A DNA stretch of 64,000 bases from an uncultured Alphaproteobacteria bacterium (GCA_902616075.1 CACMRK010000001.1:62001-126000); one strand, 5' to 3'. Shown: positions 37,235 to 46,930, counted from the stretch's first letter. Made by a program: numbers and translations. The notes: a model not told the origin generated them from the letters alone.

Positions 37235-37639
37235 ATGAAAGAAAGATTATTTAAACCTCTACATTGGATTATGTTAATCCTTATATCTCTTGATTTTATT
37301 GATACATCTTATCGAATTACGTATGGATATTTTTCAGGTCAAGGTGTGCAACCACCTGTAGGAGATTTTAATGTCCAACTTTCCACTTTGGATTTTATTG
37401 TGGGCATAGTTTTTCAATTAGCAATCGCTTACACAATCTATATGTTGTATAGTATGAAAAGAAGTGGTGGTTATTATTTTGTAGGTTTAAATATTCTTTT
37501 TGTGATTTATGGATTTGTTATTGGTCCGTTTAGCACAGTACCAGCTGGAGAAGTATTACCTCTTATTGCCGGCTTTATGGTTTTCTATATTATTTTAGTT
37601 ATTGGGATACCTTACTTGTATTCTGATAAATATGAGTGA
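37235..37639 (+). CDS. Small integral membrane protein, 134 aa
   Basis: Not recognised. Four hydrophobic spans with a periplasmic-looking loop (YFSGQGVQPPVGDFNVQLS) after the first. It follows the bactofilin by 17 bases on the same strand and is likely cotranscribed, so it could be a membrane partner; that is inference only. Confidence 0.7.
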   Translation: MKERLFKPLHWIMLILISLDFIDTSYRITYGYFSGQGVQPPVGDFNVQLSTLDFIVGIVFQLAIAYTIYMLYSMKRSGGYYFVGLNILFVIYGFVIGPFSTVPAGEVLPLIAGFMVFYIILVIGIPYLYSDKYE

Positions 37640-37640
37640 T

Positions 37641-37919
37641 TTATAAAAGTATATCCCTATATTTTTTTTTAAATTGATTTAATTTTTCTCTAACATCAAA
37701 ATCTAATCTGTAAGAAGTATATAAATCTTGCTTTGTTCCCTTATTAATTTTAGTCTTTTTGACAAATTGCAGGTCGATATCTTCTACTCTATCAACATTT
37801 CTTACTAGTAAAGATAATTTCCATTCTAATTCCTTACTACGTAAATTATCTGGAATGGTATGTTCTTCTGTTTTATATTTATTATTTAAATTAAATAATT
37901 TTGAAATGTTTTGTATCAT
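37641..37919 (-). CDS. Hypothetical protein, about 92 aa
   Basis: Not recognised. Charged, soluble, helical (LRSKELEWKLSLLVRN near the centre; YRLDFDVREKLNQFKKKY at the end). The frame opens at a TTG at 37958; the ATG at 37919 gives the more protein-like start. A plus-strand frame at 37759-37986 overlaps and looks less like a protein. It ends one base from the convergent membrane-protein gene. Confidence 0.55.
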   Translation of the reverse strand: MIQNISKLFNLNNKYKTEEHTIPDNLRSKELEWKLSLLVRNVDRVEDIDLQFVKKTKINKGTKQDLYTSYRLDFDVREKLNQFKKKYRDILL

Positions 37920-38104
37920 GATTAATAATAAACTTAGATCTAGTATTTTATTATTCAATAGGATTAATTTTACTAAGATGAACTAACAAATATTAACAGT
38001 ATTAATATTTTTAATTGAAATGTAATAATTATATAATATTTAATCTATGAACGATTTGACTCTATTGCGGTTTACAAGCAGCTAAAATGAGATACGTATA
38101 AATT

Positions 38105-38141
38105 TATCCTCCCATTAAGAAAAATGGTGAGGATATTTTTT
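38105..38141 (+). terminator. Terminator-like hairpin (possible attenuator) in a leader
   Basis: Arms TATCCTCCCATT and AATGGTGAGGATA form an 11-bp stem with one bulge and a 6-base loop, followed by six Ts. The structure ends 4 bases before the Shine-Dalgarno sequence of the 38155 gene. It is too far (about 470 bases) from the upstream plus-strand gene to be its ordinary terminator. It could be an attenuator, or the end of a short RNA made from about 38040 onward. A TATAAT at 38032 could be its -10 box. Confidence 0.6.
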
Positions 38142-38154
38142 GTAGGAGATAATT

Positions 38155-38412
38155 ATGAATTTATGTGTTGTATCAAAAGGATCTTTTACCAAAGAAGATT
38201 ACATGGAATTATACAATTTTTTTAAAGATGATATTGCCAAATATACAGATGCATTTGATATGGCTTTCGTTAAAGATGGCCATGTAATGATTATGTGTAA
38301 TGTTACTGATGAAGAAAAATTTTATGCTTTATTTGATGATCCAAAATCTAAAGAATTTGATTCAAAATTTAATAGTACAGATACGGTCTATTCTTTACAA
38401 AAAGTAGAATAG
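38155..38412 (+). CDS. Small hypothetical protein, 85 aa
   Basis: Not recognised. Predicted alpha/beta ferredoxin-like fold (MNLCVVSKGSF strand, helix KEDYMELYNFFKDDI, strands DMAFVKDGHVMIMCNV, helix DEEKFYALFDDP). Strong GTAGGAG ribosome-binding site at proper spacing, placed directly after the terminator-like hairpin. Its stop is one base from the convergent ureG end. Confidence 0.75.
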   Translation: MNLCVVSKGSFTKEDYMELYNFFKDDIAKYTDAFDMAFVKDGHVMIMCNVTDEEKFYALFDDPKSKEFDSKFNSTDTVYSLQKVE

Positions 38413-39024
38413 TTATAATCCACCTTGAGAAATTAAGAAGTCAGAAATTTTTTCAATTCCGTTATTATTTTTCATTTCACCAAAAATATACGGTAAACCA
38501 TTTCTGGCTTCATTCACATCCTCTTTCATTTGCTCTAAATCAACATTAACATATGGGGCAAGGTCAACTTTATTAATTACGAGTAAATCAGACTTTCTAA
38601 TTGCTGGTGCTTTTTTTCTGGGTATGTCAGCACCTTGAGCCACATCTATCATATAAATTGTTAAATCAACTAACTCTGGACTAAAAGTTGCTGCTAAATT
38701 ATCACCACCTGACTCAATCAGGATTAACTCTAAATCTGGAAATTTTTTTTTCATTTCATCAACTGCAAGTAAATTGATACTACAATCTTCTCTTATAGCA
38801 GTATGTGGACATCCCCCAGTTTCAACACCTTTAATTCTCTCTATTGGTAGAACTTGTGCTTTCATTAGATATTCGGCATCTTCAGTTGTATAAATATCAT
38901 TTGAAATAACTGCCATAGAGACTTTTTTAGATAAATAACGACATAACGCTTCTGTTAAACTTGTTTTACCAGTCCCTATTCCGCCGCCAATACCAACTTT
39001 TAAAGGTCCATTTATATTATTCAT
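38413..39024 (-). CDS. ureG: Urease accessory GTPase UreG
   Basis: 203 residues. P-loop [15 protein letters not shown] (the usual form is GPVGSGKT), nickel-binding [13 protein letters not shown] motif (Cys-Pro-His), [15 protein letters not shown], and the guanine-specificity motif [12 protein letters not shown]-dependent delivery of nickel to apo-urease with UreE, UreF and UreD. Last gene of the operon, overlapping ureF by 4 bases. Confidence 0.97.
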   Translation of the reverse strand: MNNINGPLKVGIGGGIGTGKTSLTEALCRYLSKKVSMAVISNDIYTTEDAEYLMKAQVLPIERIKGVETGGCPHTAIREDCSINLLAVDEMKKKFPDLELILIESGGDNLAATFSPELVDLTIYMIDVAQGADIPRKKAPAIRKSDLLVINKVDLAPYVNVDLEQMKEDVNEARNGLPYIFGEMKNNNGIEKISDFLISQGGL

Positions 39025-39656
39025 GTCAAATAAATCCTTGAGTCTAAATATTCATGCTTAATAGCAAAAATATCACCAATAAAAAAAGTTGTACCTATAT
39101 CTTTAAGAGTCAGTTTATCTGAATGACTTAAAAATTCTTGAATTTGATTAATAAAATTAACATTAAGACTCTGTCCATCTTTTTGAGACATTGGGATATG
39201 TTTTACACATACATTTATTAGATTAGAAATGAATGATTGTAGGTAAAACTTAATTAAATCATCAAATTTAATATTAAAATGTAATCCAGCTTTTGCTAAA
39301 CAATATATAAATGATGTATTTTCAGGTAAAGATAATTCCCAACTATCTTTCATGATTTTACGAAAAGAATTTCCCATATCTATCATTTCTATTTGCCTTT
39401 CTTTAGAAGAAGCACTTGCTAAGATTAATTGATTAATTTCGTCACCTTTGTAAATAGACTTCATAAAAATATAGTCATTTCTTAATGTTCCATAAAATAA
39501 AAGGGCATCTAAAAATTCTTTAACATCATTATTATTTTTAATTTTTTTATCATCAATCAGGGCTTCTAAACCATGAGAGTATGCGTAAGAACCAATAGGA
39601 AAGGAAGATGAAAACCATACTTGTAATATTTGATGAGGATCTTTAAATTTTTTCAT
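39021..39656 (-). CDS. ureF: Urease accessory protein UreF
   Basis: About 211 residues, all-helical: [20 protein letters not shown] at the N-terminus is the family hallmark. It bridges UreD and UreG during assembly of the urease nickel centre. The open frame continues to 39722, but that extension lies inside ureE; ATG 39656 follows the ureE stop by one base and gives the normal N-terminus. Confidence 0.95.
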   Translation of the reverse strand: MKKFKDPHQILQVWFSSSFPIGSYAYSHGLEALIDDKKIKNNNDVKEFLDALLFYGTLRNDYIFMKSIYKGDEINQLILASASSKERQIEMIDMGNSFRKIMKDSWELSLPENTSFIYCLAKAGLHFNIKFDDLIKFYLQSFISNLINVCVKHIPMSQKDGQSLNVNFINQIQEFLSHSDKLTLKDIGTTFFIGDIFAIKHEYLDSRIYLT

Positions 39657-39657
39657 T

Positions 39658-40101
39658 TTAATGTTTGTGGCTATGTGTTCTGCCCATACCATAAGCACCA
39701 CCTTCAGGTTTAAATTTTTCAAAAACTTTTTTTACATTTCCTTGTAATTTTAGAACCATATCAAGAATTACAGCATCATCTTGAATAAGAATTCTGTTTT
39801 CTTCAATTTGACATGGCAAATGTCTATTTCCTATGTGCCATATGATTTGCTTTAAATTATCACCCGTTATTTCAATTAAATTTTCTTCTTTAGATATAAC
39901 TTTAATTAATTTTCCATTGTCTAATTCAAAATAATGATTTTCATTAACACTGACGGTTTCTTCAAGATTAACTAAAAATTCAGTACCATTATTTGCTATA
40001 AGTTTTTTTCTACGAATAAATCTTTCTTCATAAGATAGTGAAATTTCATCAAATACTTCTTTATCATTATTGTGATGAGTAATTTTGAATGAAGTATCCA
40101 T
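39658..40101 (-). CDS. ureE: Urease accessory nickel chaperone UreE
   Basis: 147 residues. An N-terminal beta domain is followed by a C-terminal metal-binding domain (IIWHIGNRHLPCQIEENRI with the conserved nickel-binding His), and a short His-containing tail (GRTHSHKH) that adds nickel sites. It hands nickel to UreG. It starts one base downstream of ureC. Confidence 0.94.
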   Translation of the reverse strand: MDTSFKITHHNNDKEVFDEISLSYEERFIRRKKLIANNGTEFLVNLEETVSVNENHYFELDNGKLIKVISKEENLIEITGDNLKQIIWHIGNRHLPCQIEENRILIQDDAVILDMVLKLQGNVKKVFEKFKPEGGAYGMGRTHSHKH

Positions 40102-40102
40102 T

Positions 40103-41809
40103 TTAATACATAAAATAACGTTGAGCTAAAGGTAGTGTTTCAGCTGGCTCACAGGTAATTAATTCACCATCTGCTAAAACTTCATAAGTTTCTGGATTCA
40201 CTTCTATTTTCGGACAATAATCATTTAACATCATATCTTTTTTAGAAATTTTTCTAATATTTTTTACGGGTAACAGAGATTTACTTACTCCAGAGTTTTT
40301 AAATGATTCTTTATCTAAAGAAACTTTACTTACAAAAGTAACAGTAGATTTTTCTAATGATTTTCCAAAAGAAGAAAACATTGGTCTAGAATATACTGGT
40401 TGAGGTGTTGGAATAGAAGCATTTGGATCACCCATTTGTGCTGAAGCAATACTTCCGCCTTGTAATACCATTTCAGGTTTAACTCCAAAGAAAGCAGTGT
40501 CCCAAATAACAATATCAGCACGTTTATTTTTTTCGATACTTCCAATATGATCAGAAATACCATGTGCTATTGCAGGATTAATTGTATATTTAGCAATGTA
40601 TCTTTTAACTCTTACATTGTCGTTATTACCCTGCTCTTCTTTTAATTGTCCCCGTTGAACTTTCATTTTATGTGCTGTTTGCCATGTTCTAATAATAACC
40701 TCTCCAACACGACCCATGGCCTGACTATCAGAAGCAATTATTGAAAAAGCACCCATGTCATGCAGTATATCTTCCGCTGCAATTGTTTCCTTTCGAATTC
40801 GACTTTCAGCAAAAGCAACGTCTTCAGGTATTGATTTATCTAAGTGATGGCAAACCATTAACATATCTAAATGTTCTTCAACTGTATTAACTGTGTATGG
40901 TCTTGTTGGATTTGTAGATGACGGAATAACATACTGTTCTCCACATACTTTAATTATATCCGGTGCATGACCCCCACCAGCTCCTTCAGTATGAAAAGCG
41001 TGAATTGTTCGTCCATTAATTGCTTTAATTGTACTTTCAACAAATCCACTTTCATTTAACGTATCTGTATGAATCATTACTTGAATGTCATGATCATCAG
41101 CTACATTTAAACAATTATCTATTGCTGCTGGGGTTGTGCCCCAATCTTCATGCAATTTTAAGGAACTTGCACCAGCAATTACTTGTTCTTCAAGTGCTTT
41201 TGGCAATGAACTATTTCCTTTACCAGCAAAAGCCAAGTTCATAGAAAAAGCATCTGCTGATTGTATCATTTTCTCTATATGCCATGGTCCAGGTGTAACT
41301 GTAGTTGCTAAAGTACCATGAGCAGGGCCAGTTCCACCTCCCAACATTGTTGTGATACCTGAATGAAGTGCATCATCTATTTGCTGAGGACAAATAAAAT
41401 GTATATGACTATCAAATCCGCCAGCTGTTATAATTTTGCCTTCACCAGCAATTATTTCTGTTCCAGGCCCAATAATAATATTTACATTTGGTTGTGTATC
41501 TGGATTACCCGCTTTTCCAATTTCATTAATTAAACCATCTTTAAGACCAATATCAGCTTTATAAATTCCATTTACATCAACAATTAAAGCGTTTGTTATA
41601 ACTGTATCAACAGCACCGTCTTTGCGAGATACTTGAGATTGCCCCATTCCATCTCGAATAACTTTTCCTCCACCAAATTTTACTTCTTCTCCATATGTTG
41701 TTAAATCTTTTTCCACTTCAATAAAAAGTTCAGTGTCAGCAAGTCTGACTTTATCACCAGTTGTTGGTCCATACATATCGGCATAAGCTTCTCTTTTTAT
41801 TTTTTTCAT
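40103..41809 (-). CDS. ureC: Urease subunit alpha (catalytic)
   Basis: 568 residues, the normal size. Hydrolyses urea to ammonia and carbamate. Nickel ligands and active-site residues visible: HIHFI, the carbamylated Lys in SLKLHEDWG (about residue 217), [21 protein letters not shown], and the flap Cys/His in MVCHHLD (about 319), then the Asp in [10 protein letters not shown]. No residue appears missing, so the enzyme should be active. It overlaps ureB by one base (the G of TGATG-type junctions). Confidence 0.98.
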   Translation of the reverse strand: MKKIKREAYADMYGPTTGDKVRLADTELFIEVEKDLTTYGEEVKFGGGKVIRDGMGQSQVSRKDGAVDTVITNALIVDVNGIYKADIGLKDGLINEIGKAGNPDTQPNVNIIIGPGTEIIAGEGKIITAGGFDSHIHFICPQQIDDALHSGITTMLGGGTGPAHGTLATTVTPGPWHIEKMIQSADAFSMNLAFAGKGNSSLPKALEEQVIAGASSLKLHEDWGTTPAAIDNCLNVADDHDIQVMIHTDTLNESGFVESTIKAINGRTIHAFHTEGAGGGHAPDIIKVCGEQYVIPSSTNPTRPYTVNTVEEHLDMLMVCHHLDKSIPEDVAFAESRIRKETIAAEDILHDMGAFSIIASDSQAMGRVGEVIIRTWQTAHKMKVQRGQLKEEQGNNDNVRVKRYIAKYTINPAIAHGISDHIGSIEKNKRADIVIWDTAFFGVKPEMVLQGGSIASAQMGDPNASIPTPQPVYSRPMFSSFGKSLEKSTVTFVSKVSLDKESFKNSGVSKSLLPVKNIRKISKKDMMLNDYCPKIEVNPETYEVLADGELITCEPAETLPLAQRYFMY

Positions 41810-42117
41810 TACAATTGACCCATAACTTTTTTATTAAAACCAAATATTTTTCTATTTCCGGTTATTGGAATTAATTCTACATCTTTTGATTGACCTGGTT
41901 CAAAACGAACAGCTGTACCTGAGGGTATATCTAAACGCATACCTTTTGATTCTTCTCTATCAAATATTAAATATTCATTTGTTTCAGCAAAATGATAATG
42001 ACTACCAACTTGTATTGGTCGATCTCCACTATTTGAAACTTTTAAAATAATTGATTGACTTTTATCATTCAAATTAATGTCACTATTTTGTTTTGTTATT
42101 ATTTCACCAGGTTTCAT
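41809..42117 (-). CDS. ureB: Urease subunit beta
   Basis: 102 residues, the usual length. Conserved [20 protein letters not shown] and [16 protein letters not shown] segments. Structural subunit of the (alpha-beta-gamma)3 complex. Its start and stop overlap those of ureA and ureC by single bases. Confidence 0.97.
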   Translation of the reverse strand: MKPGEIITKQNSDINLNDKSQSIILKVSNSGDRPIQVGSHYHFAETNEYLIFDREESKGMRLDIPSGTAVRFEPGQSKDVELIPITGNRKIFGFNKKVMGQL

Positions 42118-42419
42118 TATCTAATTGGTTTATGTACTGTTACTAATTTTGTTCCATCTGGAAATGTTGCTTCAACCTGTACTTCAGGTATCATGTCTGG
42201 AATACCATCCATACAATCTTCTTTTTTTACTACGTGTGCACCTGTTTCCATCAATTCTGACACCATTTTTCCATCTCTTGCACCTTCTATGACAAAATCT
42301 GTTATCAAAGCTATAGCTTCTGGGTAATTAAGTTTAACACCTCTTTCTAAACGTTTTCTGGCAACATTAGCTGCCATACTGACCATTAACTTATCTTTTT
42401 CTCTTGGTGTTAATTTCAT
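42117..42419 (-). CDS. ureA: Urease subunit gamma
   Basis: 100 residues. Begins [13 protein letters not shown] and contains [10 protein letters not shown]-type helix (here [15 protein letters not shown]), [13 protein letters not shown] and [17 protein letters not shown]. Separate ureA and ureB genes are the rule in proteobacteria, unlike the fused form of Helicobacter. Directly follows ureD. Confidence 0.97.
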   Translation of the reverse strand: MKLTPREKDKLMVSMAANVARKRLERGVKLNYPEAIALITDFVIEGARDGKMVSELMETGAHVVKKEDCMDGIPDMIPEVQVEATFPDGTKLVTVHKPIR

Positions 42420-43214
42420 TTATAGATCCCAACTTTTTGGTAGTTTATCATTTATTATATTTTTCATAATAAAATTTAGTGTTTTTTTTAAATCATAATT
42501 ATCATCGGCTAAGCACCTAATTACAATCTTATCATCAAATTTTGTCATTTCACAATAATGATTTTCTAAGTTTTTTATAACTTTACTTAACTCAGACTCA
42601 AGTTGATGAATAATATCGCCAAAAATTAAAATTGTTGATAAAGATGATTGATTATCAAATGTATAATTGTTTTTAAAATTATCAATAGTTGACCCTTTTA
42701 TATTAATTGCTTCAAAATGCTTTATTGTAGAATTCGTAAAAATTTTCCATTGATCAGAAAAAGAAATATTTTTAATTTTTTCAGACATTGCTTTTCTTCC
42801 AAAAATTGTAGTTTCACAAAAAATCAAATTAGAATTATTTGATAGATTAATATTTATACTTCTTCTTAATTTTGAATTATCAAATAAAATTAACTCTTTG
42901 GGCAGCCAATACAAAGTTGAATTATTTAAATTGATATTTATGTCTACTTTAGCAGGATCACCTATTCCTGAATAAATCTTTTCAGCGGCTTGTGTACAAA
43001 TACTTAATTCAGAATTATGAATTGTAGCATTAATTTCAATATTATCATTACAAGTAATACCTCCTGCAGTGTTAATTAAAACTAATTCGTTACATTTATT
43101 ATAATTATTTGGATTTAAAATTTTACAACAACCACTTTGAAAAAATTTTGAAAAATCATTATCTAATAATTCAATATTAATTTCACCATTTGACCTTTGA
43201 AGTAATTTGTCCAT
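42420..43214 (-). CDS. ureD: Urease accessory protein UreD
   Basis: 264 residues. The NTAGGITCNDNIEINATI motif and AAEKIYSG match the UreD/UreH family, the scaffold that binds apo-urease and receives nickel through UreF/UreG. Sequence is more diverged than the other subunits, as usual. First gene of the ureDABCEFG operon; its promoter must lie in the 49 bases before tRNA-Arg or upstream of it. No urea transporter or nickel transporter gene is in the window. Confidence 0.92.
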   Translation of the reverse strand: MDKLLQRSNGEINIELLDNDFSKFFQSGCCKILNPNNYNKCNELVLINTAGGITCNDNIEINATIHNSELSICTQAAEKIYSGIGDPAKVDININLNNSTLYWLPKELILFDNSKLRRSININLSNNSNLIFCETTIFGRKAMSEKIKNISFSDQWKIFTNSTIKHFEAINIKGSTIDNFKNNYTFDNQSSLSTILIFGDIIHQLESELSKVIKNLENHYCEMTKFDDKIVIRCLADDNYDLKKTLNFIMKNIINDKLPKSWDL

Positions 43215-43263
43215 AATTGTTCAATTAAGTATAATCGAAAGAAAATATATGAAAATGAATATT

Positions 43264-43340
43264 TGGCGTGCCCGGCATGATTCGAACATGCGGCCCCCAG
43301 ATTAGGAATCTGGTGCTCTATCCTACTGAGCTACGGGCAC
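43264..43340 (-). tRNA. tRNA-Arg (anticodon CCU)
   Basis: 77 bases on the minus strand with encoded CCA. Acceptor stem GTGCCCG pairs with CGGGCAC. The anticodon stem CCAGA/TCTGG encloses TTCCTAA, giving anticodon CCT. The T arm contains TGTTCGAATCA. Confidence 0.96.
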
Positions 43341-43347
43341 TCCTAAT

Positions 43348-43632
43348 TTAATTTTTATGATTTAATGTTACTTCACCAGTTTTTGTATCAACAACATCAA
43401 ATGTTTTTTCATTATTACTCATTCTTTTGGCTCTAGCAGCTGAAGCACGTTCCATTGCATCATTATCAGCATATAAAGAAATAGCCATAACAGTTGTATC
43501 ACTTGCTCGTATTTGTAATAATTGTTCAGCCTCAGGGAATTCAGATGGTGCTTTTTCTGAATAATCATTTATTGACTCATCAGCATCTTCCTTAGATTTA
43601 AAATTGATTGTTGTTATTCTTGCTACTGACAT
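43348..43632 (-). CDS. Hypothetical protein, 94 aa
   Basis: Not recognised with certainty. Strand-helix-strand pattern (MSVARITTINFKSKEDADES, then LLQIRASDTTVMAISLYADN) suggests a small dimeric alpha/beta-barrel (antibiotic-monooxygenase-like) fold. Very strong AAGGAGG Shine-Dalgarno sequence, so it is likely well translated. It follows the 57-residue gene by 19 bases and precedes tRNA-Arg. Confidence 0.75.
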   Translation of the reverse strand: MSVARITTINFKSKEDADESINDYSEKAPSEFPEAEQLLQIRASDTTVMAISLYADNDAMERASAARAKRMSNNEKTFDVVDTKTGEVTLNHKN

Positions 43633-43651
43633 TCTACCTCCTTCTTTAAAA

Positions 43652-43825
43652 TTAATGATGAAGTTTCATATGATTCATATAATCTTTATGCTCTTCTATT
43701 AATAATTTTAAACTTTTTTTTAGTTCCTCTATATTAGCCCAAGATTCAATATCAAGTTTACCTTTTTCTATGTATTTTAAAATTCTTTGAATATCATCTA
43801 TATTTTTAAAATCTTTATCAGTCAT
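43652..43825 (-). CDS. Small helical protein, 57 aa
   Basis: Short frame with GAGGA four bases before ATG 43825. Predicted two helices (DFKNIDDIQRILKYIEKGKL and NIEELKKSLKLLIEEHKDYM), acidic/basic amphipathic, ending in two histidines. Not recognised. It sits between the sugar permease gene and the 94-residue gene on the same strand, 23 bases after the former's stop, so it may be part of the transporter transcript. Confidence 0.6.
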   Translation of the reverse strand: MTDKDFKNIDDIQRILKYIEKGKLDIESWANIEELKKSLKLLIEEHKDYMNHMKLHH

Positions 43826-43848
43826 AATTCCTCATTAATTATATTACT

Positions 43849-44679
43849 TTATTTTACAGCACCTTCAGTTAAACCAGATACAAAATATTTTCCAATAAAT
43901 ACAAATAATAATATCACTGGTAAACTTGCAAGAACAGCACCGGATAATAAAAAACCCCAATCAATTTGGTATTGACCAACTATTCCAGCTAAACCAACTG
44001 GTAAGGTTTTCAAATCATCGCCACTAATTAATATAGAAGCAAAAAGATATTCAGTCCAAGATATTATAAAACAAAAAATTGATACACTTGCTATGCCAGG
44101 AGCAGCTAATGGAACAATAATTTTTGATATTACAACATATCTTGATGCTCCATCAATATATGCCGCCTCCTCTATTTCATTAGGAATTAACTTAAAAAAA
44201 GCTTTTAACATCCAAACTGCAAATGGAGTGGCAAATAAAACATTAACAATAATTAAAGCAAAGTAGCTGTTAAGCAGATTTACTTTTGCAAACAATAAAT
44301 AAATAGGAACTAATAAAATGACTCCTGGAAAAGCATAGGTCACTAAAAGAGAATATTCTACAAATTTATTTCCATAAAATTTAAGTTTATGTAAGCCATA
44401 AGCTGCTGATACAGATAGAATGATTGATATCACCATAGACGAAAATGAAACTATCAAACTATTTTTTAAATATATAAAAAAATCTGAGTTAAATAATATT
44501 TTATTATAATGTTCTAAAGTAAAAGATCTAGGAATAATAGTTGTTGATGTAGCAATAATTTCTTCAGGACTTTTAAAAGATGATGTGATTATCCAAAAAA
44601 AAGGAAAGAAAAAAATAAGTATAATTAAGAGTAAAGATAAGCTTAAAAATAAAAGTTTGATATTATTTTCTTTAATCAT
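43849..44679 (-). CDS. Sugar ABC transporter permease, MalG type
   Basis: 276 residues, six membrane spans. The EAA loop that docks the ATPase reads EAAYIDGASRYVVISKIIVP, followed by LAAPGIASVSIFCFIISWTE, typical of carbohydrate uptake transporter 1 (CUT1) inner-membrane subunits. It overlaps the partner permease by 8 bases. Confidence 0.94.
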   Translation of the reverse strand: MIKENNIKLLFLSLSLLLIILIFFFPFFWIITSSFKSPEEIIATSTTIIPRSFTLEHYNKILFNSDFFIYLKNSLIVSFSSMVISIILSVSAAYGLHKLKFYGNKFVEYSLLVTYAFPGVILLVPIYLLFAKVNLLNSYFALIIVNVLFATPFAVWMLKAFFKLIPNEIEEAAYIDGASRYVVISKIIVPLAAPGIASVSIFCFIISWTEYLFASILISGDDLKTLPVGLAGIVGQYQIDWGFLLSGAVLASLPVILLFVFIGKYFVSGLTEGAVK

Positions 44680-45544
44680 CTTCTTTTGGCGCCATAGATT
44701 TGATAAATATTATTGAAAATAGTAATAACAAAAAACTAGTAACTATTGATAAGGTCGCAGCTTGACTAATTCTAAATTTAGTAAACGCAGTTTCATAAAT
44801 TAATAATGGTAATGTAGTTGTAGCACTTGATGGTCCACCTTTTGTGATTAACCAAATAATGTCAAAAATATTAAATGATAATAATGTACCAACTAGACCT
44901 AAGACAAAAAGAACGCTTTTAAGATTTGGAAATGTAATGAAAAGAAATTGCTGAACAAAATTTGCTCCATCAACTTTAGATGCATCATACATTTCTCTAT
45001 TAATAGAATTGAGTCCAGAAAGAATAATTAATGCTAAAAAAGGACTCCACCTCCATGAGTTTATTAGAACTAAACTTATAAAAGCTTTATTAGGAGAACT
45101 AAAAAAACCTGTTGCTTCATCTAATAATCCAATATCAATTAAAACTGAATTTATGACACCACTACTACTACTCAACATTAATTTCCAAATTACTACAACA
45201 ACTACTGTTGGAATAATAAATGATAAAATAATCCAGTTAGCCATAATCTTTTTACCTGGAAATTTATAATTTATAGTTAAGGCAATAGTGAATGCAAAAA
45301 ATGTTTGGCAGATTGCATTTCCAATTATCCAGTAAAAGCTATTTAATGAAGCATTTAGAAATTTTGATTTACCAAATAATTTTATGTAGTTATCAATACC
45401 TACAAATTTTCCTGATGTACCAATTATCTTGACATTAAATAAACTTAATTCAAATGCTATATAAATTGGAACTAAAATAATAAGGGAAATCCAAATAACT
45501 AGTGGAGATACAAATAACCAGCCTTCAATATTATTTTTTTTCAC
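44672..45544 (-). CDS. Sugar ABC transporter permease, MalF type
   Basis: 290 residues, GTG start, six membrane spans. EAA loop MYDASKVDGANFVQQFLFIT, then FPNLKSVLFVLGLVGTL. CUT1 family partner of the MalG-type permease. A stem-loop lies 8 bases upstream of the GTG, where a ribosome-binding site would be expected. Confidence 0.93.
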   Translation of the reverse strand: MKKNNIEGWLFVSPLVIWISLIILVPIYIAFELSLFNVKIIGTSGKFVGIDNYIKLFGKSKFLNASLNSFYWIIGNAICQTFFAFTIALTINYKFPGKKIMANWIILSFIIPTVVVVVIWKLMLSSSSGVINSVLIDIGLLDEATGFFSSPNKAFISLVLINSWRWSPFLALIILSGLNSINREMYDASKVDGANFVQQFLFITFPNLKSVLFVLGLVGTLLSFNIFDIIWLITKGGPSSATTTLPLLIYETAFTKFRISQAATLSIVTSFLLLLFSIIFIKSMAPKEDD

Positions 45545-45552
45545 AGAAATAA

Positions 45553-45575
45553 CAGCACCTCTATTAGAGGTGCTG
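45553..45575 (-). promoter_or_regulatory. Intercistronic stem-loop between binding-protein and permease genes
   Basis: A perfect 10-bp stem (CAGCACCTCT / AGAGGTGCTG) with a 3-base loop in the 43-base gap between the substrate-binding protein and the first permease. No long T tract follows on the minus strand. Such hairpins commonly stabilise the binding-protein mRNA or reduce readthrough so the binding protein is made in excess. Confidence 0.75.
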
Positions 45576-45587
45576 AAAAGTTTTTAA

Positions 45588-46859
45588 TTATTCAATAGCT
45601 TCAGTCATTATTTCCATACCTTCACTAACTGCATCTTTTGCACTTTTGCCATCGATTAAAGTTAGTTGAAGAGTTTGAGCTAATAAATTCTGAGCTGATA
45701 TAGATGATATGCTTGTAAAAGTATTACCATTCGTAAAACCAAATAGACTTCCTCTTGTCGAATTATCTAACATTGTTTCTACTTGTGATTTATATTTTAC
45801 AACAACAGGATCGTCCCAATAAGTTGAATCTTTACTACCAGCTTCAGTTATTGGTAAAAATAATCCTGGCTCCATGTTGATAAATCTTCCATAATTTCCA
45901 GGCTCCATTAAGAAACTTAGAAACTTTTTAGAAGCTTCCATTTTTGCCTCATCAGCAGTCATAATCATTGCAGAATTAACATATGAAACAGTTCCAGCTC
46001 TATGAGCTTTACCATTTGCATAAGGGATTTGAATAACACCTAGGTCACTTGCATCTCCGCCAGCTTGTGAGTCATATGTAGAAATAACAGTAAACTGCAA
46101 TATCATTGCACAACCTTTACTTGCAAAACATGCTTCGGCTTCACCCCAAGTCCAGTTTGCTGCATCAGGTGCAGAATATTGATATAATTCTTTATAAACA
46201 TCATATGCTGCTACAGTTTGAGGATTATCAAATCTTAAAGTACCATCAGAATTGTAAATTTCTTCTGCACCTGAGTTAACCATAAAACTATAGATTGTTT
46301 GATCAGTATACAGTTGTTTATTGCCAGGAAGACCTATTCCATAAACACCGTCTTTAGTAAGAGCTTTTGCAGCTTTTTTTAAATCAGACCAAGTTTTTGG
46401 CGGCTCAATTCCAGCAGTTTCAAAATCACTTTTTCTATACCATAGTGATAAACCCATGTTCCATAAAGGAACAGCCCATGTATGCCCATTATAAGTATAT
46501 TGATCGAGTGCTTTTTGGTAAAAACCATATTTTGAATCTAACTCTGCAACAAAATCCTCAACAGGTTGTGCTGCACCCATATCAGCGAGTATAGGAGTAA
46601 AATCTGGAATACCAACTAATATTTCTGGTGCAGTTCCAGCTGCTACAGAAGCAGGAGCTTTAGCATAAATTTCACCCCAGTTTTGAACTTCTTGTGTAAC
46701 ATTAATATCTGGATTAGTAGAATTAAATTCATCTATTAATGTTTGAATTCTATCTACTCGGTGTGGAACACCTTCCATATGCCAAAAAGTAACATTTGTT
46801 ACAGCATAGGCATTCAATGAAAATAGAATTGTAATAAAAAATAATAATATTTTTTTCAT
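45588..46859 (-). CDS. Sugar ABC transporter substrate-binding protein
   Basis: 423 residues, family 1 extracellular binding protein. Signal peptide at about residues 1-19 (LLFFITILFSLNAYA). Then VTFWHMEG, the LIDEFNSTNPDINVTQE motif, and WAVPLWNMGLSLWYRKSDFE as in carbohydrate-binding members. It gathers a sugar or polyol in the periplasm for the two permeases. No ATPase gene lies in the cluster, so one encoded elsewhere must energise it. The nearby FGGY kinase and aldo/keto reductase suggest a pentose or polyol, not proven. Confidence 0.94.
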   Translation of the reverse strand: MKKILLFFITILFSLNAYAVTNVTFWHMEGVPHRVDRIQTLIDEFNSTNPDINVTQEVQNWGEIYAKAPASVAAGTAPEILVGIPDFTPILADMGAAQPVEDFVAELDSKYGFYQKALDQYTYNGHTWAVPLWNMGLSLWYRKSDFETAGIEPPKTWSDLKKAAKALTKDGVYGIGLPGNKQLYTDQTIYSFMVNSGAEEIYNSDGTLRFDNPQTVAAYDVYKELYQYSAPDAANWTWGEAEACFASKGCAMILQFTVISTYDSQAGGDASDLGVIQIPYANGKAHRAGTVSYVNSAMIMTADEAKMEASKKFLSFLMEPGNYGRFINMEPGLFLPITEAGSKDSTYWDDPVVVKYKSQVETMLDNSTRGSLFGFTNGNTFTSISSISAQNLLAQTLQLTLIDGKSAKDAVSEGMEIMTEAIE

Positions 46860-46890
46860 TTTTCCTCACTTAATTTATGATTAATATTTT

Positions 46891-46910
46891 AATATCAATA
46901 TACTGATATT
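46891..46910. promoter_or_regulatory. Operator-like inverted repeat upstream of the binding-protein gene
   Basis: AATATCA (46891-46897) and TGATATT (46904-46910) with a 6-base spacer, 32 bases upstream of the binding-protein ATG. Possible repressor site; short arms in A+T-rich DNA make this uncertain. No regulator gene is adjacent. Confidence 0.35.
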
Positions 46911-46930
46911 ATCAACTAAATTTGAGACTT

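Noticed and set aside
37759-37986. 75-residue plus-strand frame overlapping the 37641-37919 gene
   Set aside because: Less protein-like composition than the opposite frame and no ribosome-binding site; probably an antisense shadow.
40354-42327. Several plus- and minus-strand open frames inside the urease genes
   Set aside because: Low-complexity, non-protein-like translations running antisense or out of frame to clearly conserved urease subunits.
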